Shown: one piece after another, positions 1 to 4,636 of the stretch
How the letters are laid out: each line of letters starts with the position of its first letter
Numbering within the stretch: position 1 is the first letter of the stretch
Source: Acidobacteriota bacterium
GTDB lineage: Bacteria > Acidobacteriota > Thermoanaerobaculia > Multivoradales > SZUA-115
NCBI GenBank assembly: GCA_003231035.1
Contig: QIHU01000324.1
Coordinates: 1-6,856, forward strand
DNA length: 6,856 bases
Direction: 5' to 3'
Program-made: the position numbers and the translations under genes
Notes under the pieces: generated by a model
Databases searched by the model: none
Told to the model about the DNA's origin: nothing
What the model saw: only the letters and a program-made list of their open reading frames with translations

Positions 1-1321
1 CGGCCTGCTTGAACGGTTTGCTCTCCATCGCCCCGAGCTGCGCGCATGGGCGCTCTACGACTGGGCCAACTCGGCCTTTATCCTGGTCATTATCACCGCC
101 GTTTTTCCGATCTACTTCCAAAGTGTGGCGGCCAAGGATCTGGATCCCGAGCGCTCGACCTTTTGGTTCGGAATCGTCACCACGATCTCGTTGGTCTGCG
201 TGGCGATTCTGGCGCCGATCCTCGGCGCGCTGGGGGACTTCCTGGGCCAGCGCAAGCGGATGATGGCCGGTTTTGTGGGGCTCGGCGTCTTAGCCACCGC
301 CGCCATGTTCTTCATTCAGAGTGGCGACTGGATTCTCGCCTTGGTCCTCTTCTTCATCGGCAACTTGGCGGTCTCCGCCAGTTTTGTCTTCTATGACTCG
401 CTTCTGCCGCACATTGCCGAGGGTGAGGAACTCGACCGCGTTTCGACGGCGGGGTACGCCCTGGGCTATCTGGGCAGCGGCCTGCTGTTGATCGTCAACT
501 TGGCGTGGATTCAGAAACCAGAGTGGTTTGGCTTGAGCGGCGCCGGGCTCGCCACCCGGTTGAGCTTCGTCAGCGTGGCACTGTGGTGGGCCGGGTTTTC
601 GATTCCCCTCTTTCGCCGGGTGGCTGAGCCGCCGCGCCAGGTCGAGTCTGATGAGAGCGCGGGCGCCAACCCGATTCGAGTCAGCATCCAGCGTATCGGC
701 GAGACCTTCCGCGAGCTGCGGGGTAGCTACAGCGAGGCATTCAAGATGTTGCTGGCCGTGATGATCTACAACGACGGCATCGGCACGATCATCCGCATGG
801 CCGCCATCTACGCCACCACCCGCGGTTTGCCCCAGCAAAGTGTGATCGCGGCCATCCTGATGGTGCAGTTCGTCGGCATTCCCTTCGCCATCCTTTTCGG
901 GCAGCTAGCCGGGCGCATCGGCCCCAAGCGGGCGATCCTGGTCTCGCTGGCGGTCTACGTGGTGATCAGCGTCATCGCCTACCGGATGACGACGATCAGG
1001 GAATTCTTCATCCTCGCCTTTCTGGTCGGGATGGTCCAGGGAGGAGCGCAGGCGCTGTCGCGCTCCCTTTTCGCATCGATGGTGCCGCGTCACAAGGCGG
1101 CGGAGTTCTTCGGCCTCTTCTCGGTTTTCGAGAAGTTCGCGGGCATTGCCGGGCCGCTGATTTTTAGCTTGATGATCTACTTCACCGGCTCCAGTCAGCA
1201 GGCGATTCTTTCGGTCATCGTCTTCTTTGTCGTGGGCGGCTGGCTGCTGTGGCGGGTCGACGTGGAGAAGGGGCGCAGCCAGGCCCGGCTGTCGGATCGA
1301 CACCTGACCGCGCCGGGTTGA
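1..1321 (+). CDS. MFS transporter, UMF1/Atg22-like family (5' end outside window)
   Basis: The reading frame is open from base 2 to the TGA at 1319-1321, giving 439 visible residues; the true start lies a few codons before the window. The GTG at 125 is codon 42, after the first membrane helix, so it is not the start. Visible residues 16-26 read WALYDWANSAF, the hallmark of UMF1-type transporters related to yeast Atg22. The motif-A-like GDFLGQRKR follows at 78-86, then YDSLLPHIA at 131-139, a DRVSTAGYALGYLG block near 145-158, YNDG at 256-259 and GGAQALSRSLFASMVP at 347-362. Many hydrophobic segments are split by a polar loop near 205-245, consistent with a 12-helix inner-membrane carrier. Substrates of bacterial members are poorly known; amino-acid efflux is known only for the vacuolar Atg22 and should not be assumed. 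The gene ends 10 bases before the acyltransferase, so the two are probably co-transcribed. Family assignment is firm; function is open. Confidence 0.9.
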   Translation, partial: GLLERFALHRPELRAWALYDWANSAFILVIITAVFPIYFQSVAAKDLDPERSTFWFGIVTTISLVCVAILAPILGALGDFLGQRKRMMAGFVGLGVLATAAMFFIQSGDWILALVLFFIGNLAVSASFVFYDSLLPHIAEGEELDRVSTAGYALGYLGSGLLLIVNLAWIQKPEWFGLSGAGLATRLSFVSVALWWAGFSIPLFRRVAEPPRQVESDESAGANPIRVSIQRIGETFRELRGSYSEAFKMLLAVMIYNDGIGTIIRMAAIYATTRGLPQQSVIAAILMVQFVGIPFAILFGQLAGRIGPKRAILVSLAVYVVISVIAYRMTTIREFFILAFLVGMVQGGAQALSRSLFASMVPRHKAAEFFGLFSVFEKFAGIAGPLIFSLMIYFTGSSQQAILSVIVFFVVGGWLLWRVDVEKGRSQARLSDRHLTAPG

Positions 1322-1331
1322 GCCGCCGAGG

Positions 1332-2837
1332 ATGGCCTTGACTGCTCGTTCCAGCGCCAGCCCGCCCAGCCGCGCGCGGCGAGTGGCGGATGGGGTCTGC
1401 TCGTTCCTGGCTCGTCTCCTGGCCCGCCTCTTCTTTCGCCGTTTCGAGGTGGTGGACGCCGAGCGCATTCCCGAGCGAGGGCCGGTCCTGGTGGTGGCCA
1501 ACCATGTCAATGGTTTGATCGACCCCCTGCTGATCGCCGCCGTGATGCCCTTCTTCCCGCGCATGCTGGGCAAGAGCACCTTGTGGAAGATCACCGGCCT
1601 GCGGCCGCTGCTGGCGCTGGCGGGGGTGATCCCGGTCTACCGTCGACACGATCCCGGGGTGGACATCTCGAAAAACGCCACCATGTTCGCCCGCACCCAC
1701 CAGGCGCTCGCCGACGGTGAGTCGCTGGCCCTCTTCCCCGAGGGGATTAGCCACAACCAGCCGGAACTGGCTCCACTGCGCACCGGGGCGGCGCGGATCG
1801 TCTTGGAAGCGGAAGAGCGCTACGGGCCGTTGGGGAGCTGTATCCTGCCGGTGGGACTAACCTTCAACGACAAAGGCCGATTTCGTTCTCGCGCCTTGAT
1901 TCAGATCGGCCAGCCGATCGAGATGGGCCCGCTGAGTGAATCCTACCGGCAAGACCCCGGCATGGCTGTTCGCGATTTGACGGCGCGCATCGCCGAGGCG
2001 CTGCGGGGTGTCACCTTGAACTACTCGTCGTGGGATGAAGCGGCCTTGATCGCGCGAGCGGTGGAGCTCTTCGAGCGGCCGGAGGCGGACCTACCGGGCG
2101 GCCGCCGATTGGCGAAGAGTGTTTCGCTGCGCCGCGCCTTCGTTGAAGGATCGCGCGAGATGGCGCGGCGCTATCCCCTTGAAGTGGCAGCCGCGACCGG
2201 CACGGTCGCCGCTTACGATCAGCTTCTGCGCACCGTGCGGCTTCGCGATGACCAGGTCGCCGCTCGCTATCCGGTTCCTGGGGTGGTGCGCTGGTTGCTG
2301 CGCAACGTCGTTTTGCAGGGCTTGTTTCTACCCCTGGCCTTGATCGGCATGGTTTTTAACTGGATTCCCTATCGCCTGGCCGGGTGGCTGGCCCGTCGGG
2401 TCTCTCAAGAACCGGACCAGTGGGCAACTTGGAAGCTCTTTCCGTCGCTGGTGCTCTACCCCTGCTTCTGGCTCCTGGCGGCGGTATTGGCCTCTTGGCG
2501 GGGCGGTAGCTTGCGCTGGGGAGTCCTGGTGTTACTGATCGCGCCCGCTACTGGCTGGTTTGCGATGCGCTACCAACAACGGCGCGGCGACTGGTGGCTG
2601 GAGGCACGGGCCTTTTTCGTGCTCAAGACGCGGCGCCGGGTGGCCGAGGAACTGCGGCGGCGCCGGCAAGCGGCCTACAATGCCGTGACCGAGCTGGCGA
2701 GTCGCTACCTGGCGGACAAGGCGACACCAGGCAAGGCGGTAGGCGGCTCGGCGTCTGTGCAATCCGGGTCTCACTCTCAACACGGCGCCACCGACGGCGG
2801 TGCGCCGGTCTCTACTGGAGGATCTCTCGATGGCTGA
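1332..2837 (+). CDS. PlsC-type glycerolipid acyltransferase with membrane C-terminal half
   Basis: This 501-residue protein carries the four acyltransferase blocks. NHVNGLID holds the catalytic H58 and D64, followed by GVIPVYRR (98-105), LFPEGISH (134-141, with FPEG at 135-138) and PVGLTF (173-178). The histidine and aspartate are five residues apart, and the FPEG block continues into a PLRTGAARI segment. Both traits recall Gpt2/Sct1-like glycerol-3-phosphate or DHAP acyltransferases more than compact PlsC (HX4D). The likely role is acyl transfer onto a glycerol-3-phosphate or lysophospholipid acceptor at the inner membrane during phospholipid synthesis; the exact acceptor cannot be read from sequence. 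Residues 325-352 and 368-412 are hydrophobic membrane segments, and an Arg-rich stretch (434-446) and a low-complexity tail (462-501) follow. The ATG at 1332 has GAGG directly against it, too close for a normal ribosome site; a GTG at 1383 (codon 18) is an alternative start. The last 8 bases overlap the next gene. Confidence 0.88.
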   Translation: MALTARSSASPPSRARRVADGVCSFLARLLARLFFRRFEVVDAERIPERGPVLVVANHVNGLIDPLLIAAVMPFFPRMLGKSTLWKITGLRPLLALAGVIPVYRRHDPGVDISKNATMFARTHQALADGESLALFPEGISHNQPELAPLRTGAARIVLEAEERYGPLGSCILPVGLTFNDKGRFRSRALIQIGQPIEMGPLSESYRQDPGMAVRDLTARIAEALRGVTLNYSSWDEAALIARAVELFERPEADLPGGRRLAKSVSLRRAFVEGSREMARRYPLEVAAATGTVAAYDQLLRTVRLRDDQVAARYPVPGVVRWLLRNVVLQGLFLPLALIGMVFNWIPYRLAGWLARRVSQEPDQWATWKLFPSLVLYPCFWLLAAVLASWRGGSLRWGVLVLLIAPATGWFAMRYQQRRGDWWLEARAFFVLKTRRRVAEELRRRRQAAYNAVTELASRYLADKATPGKAVGGSASVQSGSHSQHGATDGGAPVSTGGSLDG

Positions 2838-3269
2838 TCAAGACTTGGCGAATCATCGTCGCATGGTGCCGATGTACCACTACGTCGCGGGTGGATTGAT
2901 TGTCGTTCACCTGGTGTGGGCGTGCGTCGCCCTCTTTCAACATCCCACCGGAGCCAGTATTCGCGGAGTTCTAGTCGGCGTGGTCCTGGTCTTTCTCTTC
3001 CTCTACTCTTCCTCTATGCCCGGCTCTTCGCTCTCAAGGCGCAAGATCGAGTCATCCGGCTCGAAGAGAGGCTGCGCTTTGCTCGTCTCCTACCGGCGGA
3101 TCTCCAGGAACGAGCGGAAGAGCTGAGGGCTGGTCAGTGGGTGGGGTTGCGCTTCGCTAGCGACGGCGAACTCGCCGAACTGTGCGCCGCGGCGCTCGAT
3201 GAAGGGCTTTCCGGTGAGGAGATCAAGAAGAGGATCCAGCACTGGCGCCCAGATCATTTCCGCCTTTGA
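2830..3269 (+). pseudogene. DUF6526-like small membrane protein, frameshifted by an 11-bp tandem duplication
   Basis: The gene starts at ATG 2830 with GGAGG at 2817-2821, eight bases upstream. It overlaps the acyltransferase stop by 8 bp (ATGGCTGA), so translational coupling is likely. As read, the first frame runs to TGA 3124-3126 (98 residues), and only its first 59 residues look authentic. The continuation, YARLFALKAQDRVIRLEERL onward to RIQHWRPDHFRL, is in another frame and ends at TGA 3267-3269. The break coincides with an exact 11-bp tandem repeat at 2995-3016. Deleting one copy gives a clean 142-residue protein with helices at about 17-36 and 45-64 and a charged cytosolic C-terminal half. 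I recognise the layout (ADQ-LANHRR start, two helices, ARLFAL-QDRVIRLEERLR, RFASD, IKKRI--WRPDH) as DUF6526; this is from memory, not a search. Function is unknown. It may be a true mutation, a reversible switch or a sequencing or assembly error. Confidence 0.85.
2995..3016 (+). repeat. Exact 11-bp tandem duplication (ctcttcctcta x2)
   Basis: Bases 2995-3005 and 3006-3016 are identical (ctcttcctcta) and directly adjacent. Eleven is not a multiple of three, so the second copy shifts the frame. Joining base 3005 to 3017 gives codons ctc-ttc-ctc-tat-gcc-cgg, reading LFLYAR and running straight into the conserved C-terminal half. The repeat is pyrimidine-rich, a composition prone to strand slippage. 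Confidence 0.95.
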
Positions 3270-3270
3270 T

Positions 3271-3284
3271 GGGGTCTTGCCCCC
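3271..3284 (+). terminator. Short GC hairpin just after the DUF6526-like gene
   Basis: GGGG (3271-3274), loop TCTTG and CCCC (3280-3283) form a 4-bp stem starting one base after the TGA at 3267-3269. No T run follows, only a scattered TTTGGTT. At best it is a weak terminator or a 3'-end stabiliser. Confidence 0.25.
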
Positions 3285-3310
3285 GCTTTGGTTCGATCCA
3301 TCCATCTTTC

Positions 3311-3322
3311 CTCCAATTGGAG
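3311..3322. promoter_or_regulatory. 12-bp perfect palindrome CTCCAATTGGAG
   Basis: CTCCAATTGGAG is its own reverse complement. It sits about 52 bases upstream of the TTGACA box of the str promoter, a position where an activator could bind. No regulator can be named, and a single 12-bp palindrome can occur by chance. Confidence 0.3.
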
Positions 3323-3333
3323 CTTGTCTCCCC

Positions 3334-3373
3334 GCCTTCCGTTGCCCACCCTACGGTGCGGGCGGCGGAAGGC
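3334..3373 (+). terminator. Long GC-rich hairpin, probable terminator of the upstream cluster
   Basis: GCCTTCCG (3334-3341) pairs perfectly with CGGAAGGC (3366-3373). The stem continues through two G-U pairs and GCCC/GGGC to 3347 and 3360, about 14 pairs in all. An inner ACC/GGT pairing can close the loop. There is no T run after it, only TT, which is already part of the TTGACA box. It lies between two transcription units, so stopping read-through from the membrane cluster is the natural reading. Confidence 0.55.
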
Positions 3374-3403
3374 TTGACATGCTCACTGACCTTTTAGTAG
3401 GGT
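3374..3403 (+). promoter_or_regulatory. Probable sigma-70-type promoter of the str operon
   Basis: A perfect -35 box TTGACA (3374-3379) is followed after 18 bases by TAGGGT (3398-3403). That hexamer keeps the three most conserved -10 positions (T, A and final T). Transcription would begin near 3410 and give a leader of about 165 nt before rpsL. The -35 box abuts the preceding hairpin. A perfect -35 upstream of ribosomal protein genes is expected; the -10 is the less certain half. Confidence 0.55.
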
Positions 3404-3469
3404 CGGCGGGTTTTCGCGCCGAGGGTTCTCCCCGGACCGTGGCGCCTTCCAATACTTACGAGTGACACA

Positions 3470-3503
3470 GGGATTCCTCGTGGACTCCCAATGAATATTT
3501 TTT
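3470..3503 (+). terminator. Leader hairpin followed by six T: possible attenuator
   Basis: GGGA (3470-3473) pairs with TCCC (3486-3489). After one mismatch, TCC (3475-3477) pairs with GGA (3482-3484) around loop TCGT. An A/T-rich stretch then leads to TTTTTT at 3498-3503. The eight-base gap between stem and T run is longer than in a classical terminator. Inside the rpsL leader it could attenuate transcription, or it may be a chance structure. Confidence 0.35.
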
Positions 3504-3575
3504 GAGACGCGGGTCGTGCCCGGCGCTATGGGTGCGTGTGCGACCTCGGTGGATGCGCAGGAGAGGCAGTAAGGT

Positions 3576-3950
3576 ATGCCAACGATCAGTCAGCTAGTAC
3601 GCAAGGGCCGCAAGAGGAAAAAGGGCAAGACGAAGAGTCCTGCGTTGCAGTCTTCTCCGCAGCGGCGTGGAGTGTGTGTTCGCGTCTATACCCAGACACC
3701 TAAGAAGCCGAACTCGGCGCTACGCAAAGTGGCTCGTGTTCGTTTGACCAACGGGATCGAGGTCACGACCTACATTCCCGGTGTCGGCCACAATCTGCAA
3801 GAGCACTCCATCGTCTTGATTCGTGGCGGTCGTGTGAAGGATCTCCCCGGCGTGCGGTACCACGTGGTTCGTGGAACCCTCGATGCCGTGGGGGTTGACG
3901 GTCGTCGTCAGAGTCGTTCGAAGTATGGCGCCAAGCGTCCGAAGTCCTAA
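3576..3950 (+). CDS. rpsL: 30S ribosomal protein S12
   Basis: S12 sits in the decoding centre of the small subunit and helps set translational accuracy. The 124-residue product has the normal bacterial length and aligns without gaps to the E. coli protein as I remember it. The core TPKKPNSALRKVARVRLTNG starts at residue 41 and RGGRVKDLPGVRYH at 83-96. Lys43 and Lys88, the positions where changes give streptomycin resistance (42 and 87 without Met), are both wild type. Asp89, equivalent to the methylthiolated aspartate of E. coli, is present. The ribosome site AGGAGAGG (3559-3566) lies nine bases before the ATG. It is the first gene of the str operon; rpsG follows after 36 bases. Confidence 0.98.
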   Translation: MPTISQLVRKGRKRKKGKTKSPALQSSPQRRGVCVRVYTQTPKKPNSALRKVARVRLTNGIEVTTYIPGVGHNLQEHSIVLIRGGRVKDLPGVRYHVVRGTLDAVGVDGRRQSRSKYGAKRPKS

Positions 3951-3986
3951 TCGAGACGCGGTAGTAAGGAATTAGAGGAGAAGACG

Positions 3987-4457
3987 ATGCCCAGGCGCCG
4001 AGAAGTACCCAAGCGCGAGGTCCTGCCGGACCCGATCTATAGCTCGCAGCTGATCACCAAGTTCGTGAACGTCCTGATGAAGGCCGGCAAGAAGTCGACC
4101 GCTCAGCGGATTCTGTACGATGCCTTGACCACGATCCGCGAGCGCACCGAAGACGATCCGTTGAAGGTTTTCAAGCGAGCGGTCGAGAACGTCAAGCCGG
4201 CGGTGGAAGTGAAATCCCGCCGGGTGGGTGGCTCGACCTACCAAGTGCCGATGGAGGTGCGACCGAACCGTCGGTTGGCGCTGTCGATCCGTTGGCTGAT
4301 TCAGATTTCCGCGGGGCGCGGAGAGAAGACGATGCGGCTGCGTCTGGCTAATGAGCTGATGGACGCGGCGGAGAATCGAGGCGCCGCAATTAAGAAGAAA
4401 GAGGACACGCACCGGATGGCCGACGCCAACAAGGCGTTTGCTCACTACCGTTGGTAG
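3987..4457 (+). CDS. rpsG: 30S ribosomal protein S7
   Basis: S7 binds the 3' major domain of 16S rRNA, starts assembly of the 30S head and contacts tRNA in the E site. The product is 156 residues, the usual bacterial length. Family features in order are the basic N-terminus MPRRREVPKREVLPDPIY, the helix LITKFVNVLMKAGKKSTAQRI (22-42), the beta-hairpin region VGGSTYQVPMEVRPNRR (80-96), and the helical end with ANELMDAA and KKKEDTHRMADANKAFAHYRW. The ribosome site AGAGGAG (3974-3980) is six bases before the ATG. In E. coli S7 represses its own operon by binding the rpsL-rpsG junction; that junction is only 36 bases here, and I cannot see an obvious rRNA-like fold in it. Confidence 0.98.
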   Translation: MPRRREVPKREVLPDPIYSSQLITKFVNVLMKAGKKSTAQRILYDALTTIRERTEDDPLKVFKRAVENVKPAVEVKSRRVGGSTYQVPMEVRPNRRLALSIRWLIQISAGRGEKTMRLRLANELMDAAENRGAAIKKKEDTHRMADANKAFAHYRW

Positions 4458-4460
4458 AGT

Positions 4461-4501
4461 CTCTCGCTTCAGGGTGAGAGGGTCGGTGGGGCTTCGGCTC
4501 C
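4461..4501 (+). other. Two adjacent hairpins after rpsG, one with a UUCG tetraloop
   Basis: CTCTCGC (4461-4467) pairs with GGTGAGAG-type bases 4474-4480 through seven pairs, one of them G-U. Next, GGGGC (4488-4492) pairs with GCTCC (4497-4501) around TTCG; C(UUCG)G is an exceptionally stable RNA loop. No T run follows either hairpin. They may protect the rpsL-rpsG mRNA end or partly block read-through into fusA. Confidence 0.45.
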
Positions 4502-4515
4502 AGGCGGTGTAATTC

Positions 4516-4550
4516 CTTCTGAAATATTCAAGGCTTCTGAAATATTCAAG
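4516..4550. repeat. Two direct copies of a 17-bp A/T-rich element before fusA
   Basis: CTTCTGAAATATTCAAG occurs at 4516-4532 and again, without change, at 4534-4550, separated by one G (period 18). Each copy contains the dyad TGAA-ATA-TTCA. The block is markedly A/T-rich compared with its surroundings and lies 86-121 bases before fusA. Tandem dyad elements of this kind often are protein binding sites, but no known consensus is recognised. No strong promoter hexamer pair can be laid over it. Confidence 0.8.
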
Positions 4551-4602
4551 AGACGGATCGTAGGTCGGTTTGTCTCTAACTAAATGGACTCCGGATTTCG
4601 TG

Positions 4603-4636
4603 CGGCTCTCCGTTGGGCCGTCCTTAGGTTACGACC
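4603..4636 (+). promoter_or_regulatory. Hairpin and weak ribosome site in front of fusA
   Basis: CGGCTC (4603-4608) can pair with GGGCCG (4615-4620) in six pairs, one of them G-U. It is followed by TAGG (4625-4628), eight bases before the ATG. TAGG is a poor Shine-Dalgarno match compared with AGGAGAGG, AGAGGAG and TAGGAGG before rpsL, rpsG and tuf. fusA initiation may therefore depend on structure or on something else in the leader. Confidence 0.4.

Larger units (their letters stand above)
3270..3575. other. Non-coding region between the membrane cluster and the str operon
   Basis: No credible gene lies in these 306 bases; the open frames that cross it lack family features and a good ribosome site. 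From left to right it holds a short GGGG/CCCC hairpin, a 12-bp palindrome, a long GC-rich hairpin, a TTGACA-type promoter and an untranslated leader of about 165 nt. The leader contains a hairpin followed by a run of six T. Each is listed separately. Confidence 0.8.

Noticed and set aside
125..1321. GTG at 125 as the start of the MFS transporter
   Set aside because: The same frame is open to the window edge and encodes the conserved WALYDWANSAF segment and the first membrane helix upstream of this codon.
290..1754. Long open frames on the minus strand opposite the transporter and acyltransferase
   Set aside because: They are typical shadows of GC-rich coding sequence: charged, low-complexity translations with no domains, opposite genes with clear family motifs.
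2980..3016. Programmed -1 ribosomal frameshifting as the explanation for the split DUF6526-like gene
   Set aside because: No X-XXY-YYZ slippery heptamer is present. The exact 11-bp duplication explains the frame change fully, and removing it restores the family sequence without extra residues.
3199..3465. An 88-codon open frame running from the DUF6526-like gene across the promoter region
   Set aside because: It overlaps the conserved end of the DUF6526-like gene in another frame, has no ribosome site, and its tail runs through the promoter and hairpin sequences.
3502..3532. A second rpsL promoter, TTGAGA with TATGGG
   Set aside because: The spacer is 19 bases and the -10 matches at only three positions. 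It is much weaker than the TTGACA promoter upstream.
4518..4548. A promoter laid across the 17-bp repeats (TTCTGA with TATTCA, or TTGAAT with TATTTC on the minus strand)
   Set aside because: The plus-strand pair has a 19-base spacer and poor hexamers. The minus-strand pair has good spacing but points into rpsG with no gene to serve.
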